Under the pieces are notes generated by a model, which ran no database searches, was not told where the DNA came from, and saw nothing but the letters and a program-made list of their open reading frames with translations. A DNA stretch of 64,000 bases from Kitasatospora aureofaciens. Its GTDB lineage: Bacteria > Actinomycetota > Actinomycetes > Streptomycetales > Streptomycetaceae. Position numbers and translations under genes: made by a program. Of the stretch, positions 1-8,285 are shown piece after piece; the first letter of the stretch is position 1, and each line of letters begins with the position of its first letter. The stretch spans positions 310,001 to 374,000 of the forward strand of contig JODU01000005.1 in the NCBI GenBank assembly GCA_000720845.1. Direction: 5' to 3'.

Positions 1-846
1 CGCACCAAGCACGCCGTCGCCGACAGGCTCGTCTACGCCAAGATCCGCGAGGCCTTCGGCGGCCGCCTGCGCGCCTGCGTCTCGGGCTCGGCCGCCCTCG
101 CGCCGGAGATCGGCTACTTCTTCGCCGGAGCCGGCATCCACATCCTGGAGGGCTACGGCCTCACCGAGTCCTCCGCCGCGTCCTTCGTCAACCCCGGGGA
201 GGCCTACCGCACCGGCACGGTCGGCAAGCCGCTGCCCGGCACCGAGGTGCGCATCGCGGACGACGGCGAGATCCTGCTGCGCGGTCCCGGCATCATGGAG
301 GGCTACCACAAGCTGCCCGAGAAGACCGCCGAGGTCCTGGAGCCGGACGGCTGGTTCCACACCGGCGACATCGGCGAACTGTCGCCCGACGGCTACCTGC
401 GGATCACCGACCGCAAGAAGGACCTCATCAAGACGTCCGGCGGCAAGTACATCGCGCCGGCCGAGGTCGAGGGTCAGTTCAAGGCGGTCTGCCCCTACGT
501 CTCCAACATCCTGGTGCACGGCGCCGACCGGAACTTCTGCACCGCGCTCATCGCCCTCGACGAGGTCGCGATCACCGAGTGGGCGAAGGAGAACGGCCTG
601 GAGGGCAAGCCGTACGCCGAGATCGTCGCGGCGCCCGTGACCGTCGAGATGGTCGACGGCTACGTCAAGCAGCTCAACGAGGGCCTCCAGCGCTGGCAGA
701 CCATCAAGAAGTTCCGCCTGCTGCCCCGCGACCTCGACGTCGAACACGGCGAGATCACCCCGAGCCTGAAGCTGAAGCGGCCGGTGGTGGAGCGGGAGTA
801 CAAGAACCTGATCGAGGAGATGTACGAGGGCTCGCGCGAGGCGTAG
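1..846 (+). CDS. fadD: Long-chain fatty acyl-CoA ligase (AMP-forming), 3' part only
   Basis: This is the C-terminal part of an acyl-adenylate-forming ligase; the frame is open from base 1, so the N-terminus lies outside the window. About 281 residues are visible. They include the EGYGLTESSA adenylate-binding motif near residue 50 and, near residue 120, TGDIGELSPDGYLRITDRKKD, the hinge and catalytic-lysine region of the ANL superfamily. FadD-type enzymes activate free fatty acids to acyl-CoA with ATP in the cytoplasm. The substrate cannot be read from this part. A strong hairpin follows the stop. Confidence 0.9.
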   Translation, partial: RTKHAVADRLVYAKIREAFGGRLRACVSGSAALAPEIGYFFAGAGIHILEGYGLTESSAASFVNPGEAYRTGTVGKPLPGTEVRIADDGEILLRGPGIMEGYHKLPEKTAEVLEPDGWFHTGDIGELSPDGYLRITDRKKDLIKTSGGKYIAPAEVEGQFKAVCPYVSNILVHGADRNFCTALIALDEVAITEWAKENGLEGKPYAEIVAAPVTVEMVDGYVKQLNEGLQRWQTIKKFRLLPRDLDVEHGEITPSLKLKRPVVEREYKNLIEEMYEGSREA

Positions 847-861
847 GCCCGGGCCGCGGAT

Positions 862-907
862 GTTCGAAGACGTCCGGTTTCCCGTCCGCTTCCGGCCGTC
901 TTCGAAC
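862..907 (+). terminator. Intrinsic terminator hairpin after fadD
   Basis: GTTCGAAGACGTCCGG at 862-877 pairs with CCGGCCGTCTTCGAAC at 892-907, giving a 16-bp stem with one mismatch and a 14-base loop. It begins 16 bases after the ligase stop codon. There is no T-run, as is usual in Streptomyces. Confidence 0.75.
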
Positions 908-1035
908 GTCTGCTTAGCACGGTTCTCACCCATGGCGGCCCACTTCGGTAACTCCGTGCTTATGGACGGGGCCGGTCTGTCACTCTGTCGGCATCGACTG
1001 CGAGGAACTCGCACGAACTGCCCGGGGAGACGTCC

Positions 1036-3585
1036 ATGGGGGCCATTCCGACGCAGCGGGAGTCCGCCTCCCGCGCCAGCGCGGCGCCCGCGCACGCCGT
1101 TGAGGCATCCGCCGAGGGCTTCGAGGAGTGCGCGCGGGCGCGCGTGACCCTGCTCGGCAGCTCCCTGGCGCCGGGCGCGGCCCGCACGATGGCGCGGGCC
1201 GCGCTCGCCGACTGGTCCGCGCTCGGCCTGCCCGGCACGGAACAGCTGACGGAGCACCTCGCCGCCGACGCCCTGGTCGTCGTCAGCGAGCTGGTCACCA
1301 ACGCCGTGGTGCACGCCGGCACCGACGTCGAGGTGGGCCTCCGGATGGAGGCGACGGGCACCCTGGTCGTCGAGGCCACGGACCAGCACCCGTCCCGCGC
1401 GCCGAGGAGCACCGACCCCGAGATGCCGCACGATCCCACCGAGTACGGGCGCGGCCTGCGGCTGGTCGCCGCGCTCGCGGAGGCCTGGGGCATCACGTAC
1501 CGCCCGGGCACCAAGACGGTGTGGGCGCGGTTGTCGGCCGCGGGCGCGGACACCGCGGGACACACCGACGCGTACGCCGGAGGATGCGGGGCGCGACGCG
1601 GCGAGGCGCCGGACACGGGGGGCCCGGGGGAGGGGACGGACGGCGCGGACGGCGAAGGCACCGGGGTCTGTGAGGGCGGCGGGGCCGACGAGTCCGGCGA
1701 GGACATGCAGGCCGGCCAGGTGAGTTCCGCGGGCCAGGGCGACCAGGTCAGCCAAGGCGGCCGCGACGGCTCGGGGACCTCGGACGCTCCGGGGGCGGAC
1801 GGCCCCCGGATGTCGGACGGTCCGGCGCCGGGTCCGGGCTGTCGGGCGGCCGTACCCGGCGGTGCATCGGCCGTCCCCGGCCGTGCGGCTGGTTCGGGCG
1901 AGGATGGCGTCGGTCGTGCGGTCGGCTCGGACGGTCCGGCGCCGGGTCCGGGCTGTCGGGCGGCCGTACCCGGCGGTGCATCGGCCGTCCCCGGCCGTGC
2001 GGCCGGTTCGGACGAGGATGGCGTCGGTCGTGCGGTCGGCTCGGACGGTCCGGAGCCGGGCCCGGGCTGTCGGGCGGACGTCCCCAGCCGTGCGGCCGGC
2101 CCTGACGCGGGCCGGCGCGCGGACCAACACGCGGACCAAGACGTGGACGCCACCCGTGGCCGTGGGGAGTGCCACGGTCGGTCGGACCAGCCGCGGTGGC
2201 CCGACCCGTGGGACGGCACCGCCGGAACCGCCCCGCGCGGCGTACGCGACCGCGAGTGGCTGGGCCGGGGCGCGCTGTCCTTCCTCGCCGAGGCGTCCGA
2301 CCTCCTGGCCGGGCAGCTCGACGAGGACCTGGTCGCCTCCCTCACCGGCCAGCTGATCGTGCCCCGGCTCGCCGACTGGTGCGGGGTGTGGCTGGAGGAC
2401 GAGTCCCTGGGCCGGGGCGCCTGGAGCGACGACACCGGGGCGGCCGTGGGCGCCCGGTTGGCCCGTGTGTGGCACGCCGGCGAGGGGCACCTGGACGAGC
2501 TGCGTGCCGCCCTCGAGAAGGACCCGCCCCGCCCGCGCGACCCGTGGCGCTCCGGCCCGGTGGGCCACCCGTGGCCCGGTGACGCGCTCGGCCCGGACGG
2601 CAGGCACGGCAGCGCGCTCGCCTACCGCCTGGTCGCCGGCGGCAGGCCGCTGGGCACCCTGGTCATCGGACGGGCCGACACCCCGGGCGCCGCCGGTGCC
2701 GGCGGCTTCCCCGACGAGATCACCGGCCTGGTCGAGGACCTCAGCCGCCGGGTGGCGCTCGCCATCGGCGCCGCCCGCCAGTACGCCCGGCAGGCCACCA
2801 TCAGCGCCGTACTCCAGCGCGGTCTGCTGCCCGGTGCCGTCGCGGAGATCCCGGGCGTACGCAGCGCCCTCGTCTACGAACCCCGCGACAAGGGCGGCCC
2901 CAGCGGCGACTTCTACGACCTCTTCCCAGCCGGTGACGGCCGCTGGTGCTTCGCGGTGGGCGACGTCCAGGGCAAGGGTCCCGAGGCCGCCGTCGTCATC
3001 GGCCTCGCCCGGCCCTGGCTGCGCCTGCTGGCCCGCGAGCAGTACGGCGTCCCCGACGTCCTGGACCGCCTCAACCAGCTCCTCCTCGACGACGCCACCG
3101 AGGCCGCCGACGCCGCCGCCCGCGCCCTGGTCGCCGCGGGCGGCCCACCGGTTGCCCCGGGCGACGGTCCGCAGACCCGCTTCCTCTCCCTCCTCTACGG
3201 CGAGCTGGTCCCCTTCGACGGCGGCGTCCGCTGCACCCTCGCGTCCGCCGGACACCCGCTGCCGCTGCTCCTCGGGCCCGACGGCACGGTGTCCGCGGTC
3301 GCGTGCCCGCAGACCCTGCTCGGCGTCGTCGAGGACGCGACGTACGTCAGCGAGACCTTCGAGCTGCGGTCCGGCGACACCCTGCTGTGCGTCACCGACG
3401 GGATCACGGAGCGCCGCAGCGGCTCCCGCCAGTTCGACGACGGCGACGGGCTCGCCGCGGCACTGGCCGGGTGTGCGGGTCTGGACGCCGAGCTGGTCGC
3501 CGAACGCATCAGGCGGCTGGTGCACGAGTTCGGGCCCCGGCCCCCGGAGGACGACCTGGCGCTGCTGGTGCTCCAGGCGGAATGA
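1036..3585 (+). CDS. SpoIIE-type PP2C phosphatase with N-terminal anti-sigma-kinase-like ATPase domain and GAF-like region
   Basis: 849 residues, fused regulator. Residues about 30-170 form a GHKL/RsbW-like ATPase domain, with SELVTNA (84-90, N box) and YGRGLRLV (137-144, G box). Residues about 170-400 are a Gly/Ala/Pro/Asp-rich low-complexity linker containing a 38-residue tandem repeat. A GAF-like region follows from about 405 to 600. A SpoIIE PP2C domain ends the protein, with SGDFYD, GDVQGKG near 642 and a C-terminal DDLALLVL metal-binding motif. Such proteins usually act in partner switching, phosphorylating and dephosphorylating anti-sigma-factor antagonists; the partner is not in this window. 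ATG 1036 has a GGGGAGA ribosome site 7 bases upstream. No membrane segment is seen. Confidence 0.88.
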   Translation: MGAIPTQRESASRASAAPAHAVEASAEGFEECARARVTLLGSSLAPGAARTMARAALADWSALGLPGTEQLTEHLAADALVVVSELVTNAVVHAGTDVEVGLRMEATGTLVVEATDQHPSRAPRSTDPEMPHDPTEYGRGLRLVAALAEAWGITYRPGTKTVWARLSAAGADTAGHTDAYAGGCGARRGEAPDTGGPGEGTDGADGEGTGVCEGGGADESGEDMQAGQVSSAGQGDQVSQGGRDGSGTSDAPGADGPRMSDGPAPGPGCRAAVPGGASAVPGRAAGSGEDGVGRAVGSDGPAPGPGCRAAVPGGASAVPGRAAGSDEDGVGRAVGSDGPEPGPGCRADVPSRAAGPDAGRRADQHADQDVDATRGRGECHGRSDQPRWPDPWDGTAGTAPRGVRDREWLGRGALSFLAEASDLLAGQLDEDLVASLTGQLIVPRLADWCGVWLEDESLGRGAWSDDTGAAVGARLARVWHAGEGHLDELRAALEKDPPRPRDPWRSGPVGHPWPGDALGPDGRHGSALAYRLVAGGRPLGTLVIGRADTPGAAGAGGFPDEITGLVEDLSRRVALAIGAARQYARQATISAVLQRGLLPGAVAEIPGVRSALVYEPRDKGGPSGDFYDLFPAGDGRWCFAVGDVQGKGPEAAVVIGLARPWLRLLAREQYGVPDVLDRLNQLLLDDATEAADAAARALVAAGGPPVAPGDGPQTRFLSLLYGELVPFDGGVRCTLASAGHPLPLLLGPDGTVSAVACPQTLLGVVEDATYVSETFELRSGDTLLCVTDGITERRSGSRQFDDGDGLAAALAGCAGLDAELVAERIRRLVHEFGPRPPEDDLALLVLQAE
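1813..2100 (+). repeat. 114-bp in-frame tandem repeat in the PP2C gene
   Basis: Near-identical units begin at 1813, 1927 and 2041, exactly 114 bp apart. The third unit is diverged and shortened. Each encodes 38 residues beginning SDGPAPGPGCRAAVPGG, from residue 260. The repeat lies in the linker between the ATPase and GAF-like parts, so its copy number can change without breaking the frame. Confidence 0.9.
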
Positions 3586-3639
3586 ACGGGACGAACGGGG
3601 CGGGCAGGGGATCCGGCCGGGTGCGGGACAATGGAACGC

Positions 3640-4872
3640 ATGCCCTCCGCACTCCCCGACGGCGAGCCCGTCCCCGCCGACGGCGCGCTGCCCGCGTCCG
3701 CGCTCGCCGGGGCCGCCGACCGCCCCCTCGGTTTCTACCTGCACGTCCCGTACTGCGCGACCCGCTGCGGCTACTGCGACTTCAACACCTACACCGCCAC
3801 CGAGCTGCGTGGCACCGGCGGTGTCCTCGCCTCCCGGGACAACTACGCCGACACGCTCGTCGACGAGGTCCGCCTGGCCCGCAAGGTGCTCGGCGACGAC
3901 CCCCGCGAGGTCCGCACGGTCTTCGTCGGCGGCGGTACGCCCACCCTGCTGGCCGCCGGTGACCTGGTGCGGATGCTGCGCGCGGTGCGCGACGAGTTCG
4001 GCCTGGCGCCGGACGCGGAGATCACGACGGAGGCCAACCCGGAGTCGGTCGACCCGGCGTACCTCGCGGCGCTCCGCGAGGGCGGCTTCAACCGGATCTC
4101 CTTCGGCATGCAGAGCGCCAGGCAGCACGTCCTGAAGATCCTGGACCGCACCCACACCCCCGGCCGCCCCGAGGCCTGCGTCGCCGAGGCCCGCGCGGCC
4201 GGCTTCGGCCACGTCAACCTCGACCTGATCTACGGCACCCCCGGCGAGTCCGACGACGACTGGCGGGCCTCGCTGGACGCCGCGCTCGGCGCCGGACCCG
4301 ACCACGTCTCGGCGTACGCCCTGATCGTGGAGGAGGGCACCCAGCTGGCCCGGCGCATCCGGCGCGGCGAGGTCCCGATGACCGACGACGACGTGCACGC
4401 CGACCGGTACCTGATCGCCGAGGAGACCCTCGCGGCGGCGGGCTACGACTGGTACGAGGTGTCGAACTGGGCCACCTCCGACGCCGGACGCTGCCTGCAC
4501 AACGAGCTGTACTGGCGGGGCGCCGACTGGTGGGGCGCGGGGCCGGGCGCGCACTCCCACGTGGGGGGCGTGCGGTGGTGGAACGTGAAGCATCCGGGGG
4601 CGTACGCGGGCGCGCTGGCGGCGGGGAAGTCGCCGGGCGCGGGGCGCGAGATCCTGACGGACGAGGACCGGCGGGTCGAGCGCATCCTGCTGGAGCTGCG
4701 CCTGCGGGAGGGCGTTCCGCTGTCGCTGCTGCGGGAGGCGGGGCTCGCGGCGTCGCGGCGGGCGCTGTCGGAGGGGCTGCTGGAGGAGGGGCCGTACGAG
4801 GCGGGGAGCGCGGTGCTGACGCTGCGCGGACGGCTGCTGGCGGACGCGGTGGTGCGGGACCTGGTGGACTGA
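3640..4872 (+). CDS. hemW: HemW-type radical SAM protein (often annotated as oxygen-independent coproporphyrinogen III oxidase)
   Basis: 410-residue radical SAM protein. The cluster motif CATRCGYC (residues 39-46) gives CxxxCxxC followed by DF. True HemN has a fourth cysteine two residues after the third (CxxxCxxCxC); here that position is Phe, which is the HemW pattern. HemW binds heme and is regarded as a heme chaperone rather than a coproporphyrinogen dehydrogenase. The start could be ATG 3631 or 3640. I chose 3640 because GACAAT at 3627-3632 could be a -10 box for a leaderless transcript. A C-terminal HemN-type domain is present (residues about 290-400). Confidence 0.85.
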   Translation: MPSALPDGEPVPADGALPASALAGAADRPLGFYLHVPYCATRCGYCDFNTYTATELRGTGGVLASRDNYADTLVDEVRLARKVLGDDPREVRTVFVGGGTPTLLAAGDLVRMLRAVRDEFGLAPDAEITTEANPESVDPAYLAALREGGFNRISFGMQSARQHVLKILDRTHTPGRPEACVAEARAAGFGHVNLDLIYGTPGESDDDWRASLDAALGAGPDHVSAYALIVEEGTQLARRIRRGEVPMTDDDVHADRYLIAEETLAAAGYDWYEVSNWATSDAGRCLHNELYWRGADWWGAGPGAHSHVGGVRWWNVKHPGAYAGALAAGKSPGAGREILTDEDRRVERILLELRLREGVPLSLLREAGLAASRRALSEGLLEEGPYEAGSAVLTLRGRLLADAVVRDLVD

Positions 4873-4888
4873 TCACTCGGGGGAGTGA
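4873..4888 (+). terminator. Short hairpin after hemW
   Basis: TCACTC, a GGGG loop, then GAGTGA, immediately after the hemW stop. The stem is only 6 bp, so this is a weak terminator candidate. Confidence 0.35.
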
Positions 4889-4972
4889 ATCGGTGCGGGA
4901 TGGAGGTTCGGAACCTAGTCTGATTCATAAGCTGCCGCCAAAAGGACGCGGCGGATGTGGAGGGCCACGGAG

Positions 4973-5551
4973 ATGACCGCTGTGGACGAACGTGGGATGA
5001 CCAAGTACTTCCAGGAACTTGAGCCTCCCGAGGGCGTGAAAGTGGAGCTTCTCCGGGGGGTAATCGTGATGATGGCCAGCCCTGACATCGTGCACAACAT
5101 GATTGTTGCCGATGTGCAGGACCAGATCCCACGGCAGCGCTGGTCTCGTCTGCAGACCCAGGACGTCGACATTCTCGACGAGGCGAGCGAGCCGGTGCCG
5201 GACCTGGTTGTGTTGCGGCGGGAGCTTGTGCCTGCATCAGGTCGCCTGCTGGCCTGCCAGTTGGTCACGATGGTCGTGGAGGTCGTCTCCAAGTCCAGCG
5301 TCCACCAGGACTACGTAACCAAGCGCTCGATCTACGCGGCGGGAAAGATCCCCCTCTACCTCGTCCTGGACCCGATCATGGCGCAGTGCGTCCTGCTGAC
5401 GAAGCCCACCGGCCAGGGTGAGGAGGCCGACTACCTGACTCAGGAGATCGTGAAATTCGGCGACCGACTGCCGCTGGAGGCTCTGGGCGTCGATCTCGAC
5501 ACCAGCGCATTCGGGACGTTCACCGGAGTCAGGCCCCACCGCTACCCGTGA
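4973..5551 (+). CDS. Uma2 family protein (DUF820, restriction-endonuclease-like fold)
   Basis: 192 residues. The Uma2 core is visible: an N-terminal VELLRGVIVMM strand, PDLVVLRRE near residue 82, VVEVVSKSS near 106 followed by DYVTKRSIYAAGKIPLYLVLDP. The PD-(D/E)xK-like core suggests a nuclease fold, but activity in this family is unproven. The family is expanded in Streptomyces and cyanobacteria. ATG 4973 is preferred over ATG 4955 because GGAGG lies about 9 bases before it. The gene converges on and overlaps the DUF3097 gene by 23 bases. Confidence 0.85.
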   Translation: MTAVDERGMTKYFQELEPPEGVKVELLRGVIVMMASPDIVHNMIVADVQDQIPRQRWSRLQTQDVDILDEASEPVPDLVVLRRELVPASGRLLACQLVTMVVEVVSKSSVHQDYVTKRSIYAAGKIPLYLVLDPIMAQCVLLTKPTGQGEEADYLTQEIVKFGDRLPLEALGVDLDTSAFGTFTGVRPHRYP

Positions 5552-6350
5552 CGAAGTCGATCAGCTCCTCCACCCGTCCCAGCAACTCCGGCTCCAGGTC
5601 CTTGTACGAGTTCACCCGCGCCAGGATCGCCTGCCACACCGCGCCCGTGTTCTCCGACGGCCACCCCAGCGCCCGGCACACCCCCGTCTTCCAGCCCTGA
5701 CCGCGCGGCACCCGGGGCCAGCCCTCGATCCCCACCGACGACGGCTTCACCGCCTCCCAGATGTCGATGTACGGGTGGCCCACCACCAGCGCGTGCTCGC
5801 TCGTGACGGACTCCGCGATCCGCCACTCCTTCGAACCCGGCACCAGGTGGTCCACCAGGACGCCGAGCCGTGCGTCCGGGCCCGGGGCGAAGTCGGCGAC
5901 GATCGACGGCAGGTCGTCCACGCCGCCCAGGTACTCCACGACCACGCCCTCGATGCGCAGGTCGTCGCCCCAGACCTTCTCGACCAGCTCGGCGTCGTGC
6001 CGCCCCTCGACGTAGATGCGCCCGGCGCGCGCCACCCGTGCCCGCGCGCCGGGGACGGCGACCGAACCGGACGCCGTACGGGAGGGGGCGGAGCGCGCCG
6101 GACCGGTGGAGGACGGGCGGACCAGCGTCACCACGCGGCCCTCCAGCAGGAAGCCGCGCGGTTCCATCGGGAACACCCGGTGCTTGCCGAAGCGGTCCTC
6201 CAGGGTCACCGTGCCCGCCTCGCAGCCGATCACGGCGCCGCAGAACCCGGTGCCGGGCTCCTCGACCACCAGGCCGGGATCGGCCGGTACCTCGGGGACG
6301 GGCTGCGGTTTCTTCCACGGAGGGGTCAGGTCGGCGGAGTACTGGCGCAT
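5529..6350 (-). CDS. DUF3097 family protein
   Basis: 273 residues, cytoplasmic, no membrane segment. The start MRQYSADLTPPWKKP and the internal IYVEGRHDAELVEKVWGDDLR followed by VLVDHLVPGSKEWRIA match the actinobacterial DUF3097 family as I recall it. The phrase VEGRHDAEL followed by a downstream VLVDH recalls a Toprim-like fold, as in small primase-like proteins; this is inference. A GGGAGA sequence directly precedes the ATG. Role unknown. Confidence 0.8.
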   Translation of the reverse strand: MRQYSADLTPPWKKPQPVPEVPADPGLVVEEPGTGFCGAVIGCEAGTVTLEDRFGKHRVFPMEPRGFLLEGRVVTLVRPSSTGPARSAPSRTASGSVAVPGARARVARAGRIYVEGRHDAELVEKVWGDDLRIEGVVVEYLGGVDDLPSIVADFAPGPDARLGVLVDHLVPGSKEWRIAESVTSEHALVVGHPYIDIWEAVKPSSVGIEGWPRVPRGQGWKTGVCRALGWPSENTGAVWQAILARVNSYKDLEPELLGRVEELIDFVTGSGGA

Positions 6351-6384
6351 TCTCCCGACGATACGAGGAACGCCCGCTCCGTGA

Positions 6385-7119
6385 TCAGCGCGACACGCCG
6401 AACCGGGCGGCCAGCGCGTCCCGTTGGGCCCGGACGAAGGCCGCGTCCACCACCGCTCCGTGACCGGGTACGTACAGCGCGTCGGCACCGCCCAGCTCCA
6501 GCAGCCGGTCCAGGGCGGCCGGCCAGCGCGCCGGTACGGCGTCGGGGCCCGCCTGCGGCTCGCCGGACTCCTCGACCAGGTCGCCGCAGAAGACGACCGC
6601 CGGGGCGCCCGGCACCAGCACCGCGAGGTCGTGCCCGGTGTGGCCCGGGCCCACGTCGGCCAGCAGGACCCGCCGTCCACCGCCCAGGTCGAGCCCGCAC
6701 TCGCCGCGGACCTCGTGCCGGACGGGGACGAGCGCGTCCGCCGCTTCCGCCGCCCGGCGCGCGTCCAGGCCCTCCGCCACCGCGTCCGCGCGCAGCGCCT
6801 CCCGCCCCCGTCCGCCCGGCGCGAACAGCGCGCCCGCGCCCGTGGCGCCGTACACCTCCGCGCCCTCGAACGCCGCGGCGCCGAAGACGTGGTCGAAGTG
6901 CGGGTGGGTCAGCGCGAGATGTGTCACACGGCGGCCGGCGAGCCGCCGCGCCCCCTCGCGCAGCCGGGCGCCCTCGTCGAGGCTCGACCCCGCGTCCACC
7001 ATCAGCGCCGCGTCCGCGCCGAGCACCAGCCCCGCCGTGCAGTCCCATCCCGGCAGCCGGCACCGCCCCGCCCCGTCCGCCAGCCGCTCCCAGCCCCGCT
7101 CTTCCCAAGTCACCGTCAC
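6385..7119 (-). CDS. Metallo-beta-lactamase-fold hydrolase
   Basis: 244 residues. It has the zinc motif THPHFDH, then GPGHTGHDLAV and FCGDLVEE, and an ending VPGHGAVVD, all in the MBL-fold order of glyoxalase II-like hydrolases. The substrate cannot be read. The start is taken as GTG 7119, because TAGCGT (7132-7127, minus strand) sits 7 bases upstream like a -10 box, there is no ribosome site, and the family reads well from VTVTWEE. It is divergent from hrcA. Confidence 0.82.
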   Translation of the reverse strand: MTVTWEERGWERLADGAGRCRLPGWDCTAGLVLGADAALMVDAGSSLDEGARLREGARRLAGRRVTHLALTHPHFDHVFGAAAFEGAEVYGATGAGALFAPGGRGREALRADAVAEGLDARRAAEAADALVPVRHEVRGECGLDLGGGRRVLLADVGPGHTGHDLAVLVPGAPAVVFCGDLVEESGEPQAGPDAVPARWPAALDRLLELGGADALYVPGHGAVVDAAFVRAQRDALAARFGVSR

Positions 7120-7149
7120 GGCGACGACGCTAACGGCATCGCCCCGGCC

Positions 7150-7180
7150 TTGCCGGGGGCGTACCCCACGGCCGTACACT
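7150..7180 (+). promoter_or_regulatory. Candidate hrcA promoter
   Basis: TTGCCG at 7150-7155 and TACACT at 7175-7180 resemble -35 and -10 boxes with a 19-base spacer. The predicted start of transcription falls just before the CIRCE element. The spacer is longer than ideal. Confidence 0.45.
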
Positions 7181-7193
7181 GGGCCGGGGAAGT

Positions 7194-7220
7194 CTGGCAC
7201 TCGCGAGCCATGAGTGCCAG
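7194..7220 (+). promoter_or_regulatory. CIRCE operator for HrcA
   Basis: CTGGCACTC, nine bases, then GAGTGCCAG: a perfect 9-bp inverted repeat with a 9-base spacer. The consensus is TTAGCACTC-N9-GAGTGCTAA. It lies between the candidate promoter and the hrcA start codon, as expected for autorepression. Confidence 0.92.
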
Positions 7221-7268
7221 GACAGACAGGCCGGAAACGGGCGGACGGACAGCTGGAGGTGCGCGCCG

Positions 7269-8285
7269 ATGCTCAGTGAACGCAGGCTGAAGGTGCTGCG
7301 TGCCATCGTCCAGGACTACGTCGGCACCGAGGAGCCGGTCGGTTCCAAGGCCCTCACCGAGCGGCACAACCTCGGTGTCTCCCCGGCCACCGTGCGCAAT
7401 GACATGGCGGCCCTGGAGGACGAGGGGTTCATCGCCCAGCCGCACACCAGCGCCGGGCGCATCCCGACCGACAAGGGCTACCGGCTCTTCGTCGACAAGC
7501 TGGCCGGCGTCAAGCCGATGACCGCGCCCGAGCGGCGTGCCATCCAGAACTTCCTGGAGGGCGCCGTCGACCTCGACGACGTGGTGGCCCGCACGGTGCG
7601 GCTGCTCGCGCAGCTCACCCGGCAGGTCGCGGTCGTGCAGTACCCGTCGCTGACCCGCTCGACCGTGCGGCACGTGGAGCTGCTCTCGCTCGCACCCGCG
7701 CGCCTGATGCTGGTGCTGATCACGGACACCGGCCGGGTCGAGCAGCGGATGGTGGACTGCCCGGCGCCGTTCGGCGAGGCTTCGCTGGCCGATCTGCGGG
7801 CGCGGCTCAACAGCCGGGTCGCGGGACGCCGTTTCACGGATGTGCCGGCTCTGGTGGAAGATCTGGCGGAGCCCTTCGAGGCCGAGGATCGCGGTACGGT
7901 CTCCACCGTGCTCTCCACTCTCCTGGAGACGCTGGTCGAGGAGAACGAGGAGCGGCTGATGATCGGCGGCACCGCCAATCTGACCCGCTTCGGGCACGAC
8001 TTCCCCTTGGTGATCCGGCCGGTGCTGGAGGCGCTGGAGGAGCAGGTCGTGCTCCTCAAGCTGCTCGGCGAGGCGAAGGATCCGGGCGTGACCGTACGGA
8101 TCGGTCATGAGAACGCCCACGAAGGACTCAACTCAACGTCCGTCGTGTCGGTCGGCTACGGTTCGGGCGGCGAGGCGGTTGCCAAGCTCGGCGTGGTCGG
8201 ACCGACCCGCATGGACTACCCGGGAACGATGGGAGCGGTACGCGCAGTGGCACGGTACGTCGGACAGATCCTGGCGGAGTCGTAG
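7269..8285 (+). CDS. hrcA: Heat-inducible transcription repressor HrcA
   Basis: 338 residues. An N-terminal winged helix (MLSERRLKVLRAIVQDYV, then GSKALTERHNLGVSPATVRNDMAALEDEG) is followed by a GAF-like domain, as in HrcA. HrcA represses heat-shock genes by binding CIRCE and depends on GroEL for activity. A near-consensus CIRCE lies upstream, so autoregulation of hrcA-dnaJ is likely. A GGAGG-type site lies before the ATG. The stop codon directly abuts the dnaJ start. Confidence 0.97.
   Translation: MLSERRLKVLRAIVQDYVGTEEPVGSKALTERHNLGVSPATVRNDMAALEDEGFIAQPHTSAGRIPTDKGYRLFVDKLAGVKPMTAPERRAIQNFLEGAVDLDDVVARTVRLLAQLTRQVAVVQYPSLTRSTVRHVELLSLAPARLMLVLITDTGRVEQRMVDCPAPFGEASLADLRARLNSRVAGRRFTDVPALVEDLAEPFEAEDRGTVSTVLSTLLETLVEENEERLMIGGTANLTRFGHDFPLVIRPVLEALEEQVVLLKLLGEAKDPGVTVRIGHENAHEGLNSTSVVSVGYGSGGEAVAKLGVVGPTRMDYPGTMGAVRAVARYVGQILAES

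Noticed and set aside
960..2435. A 491-codon minus-strand frame opposite the PP2C gene
   Set aside because: Ser/Pro/Arg-rich with no domain, and it covers the repetitive linker in the wrong sense. The plus-strand frame has clear ATPase and phosphatase motifs.
5775..7133. A plus-strand frame of 452 codons opposite the DUF3097 and metallo-beta-lactamase genes
   Set aside because: Arg/Pro-rich shadow without motifs. The minus-strand genes have clear family patterns.
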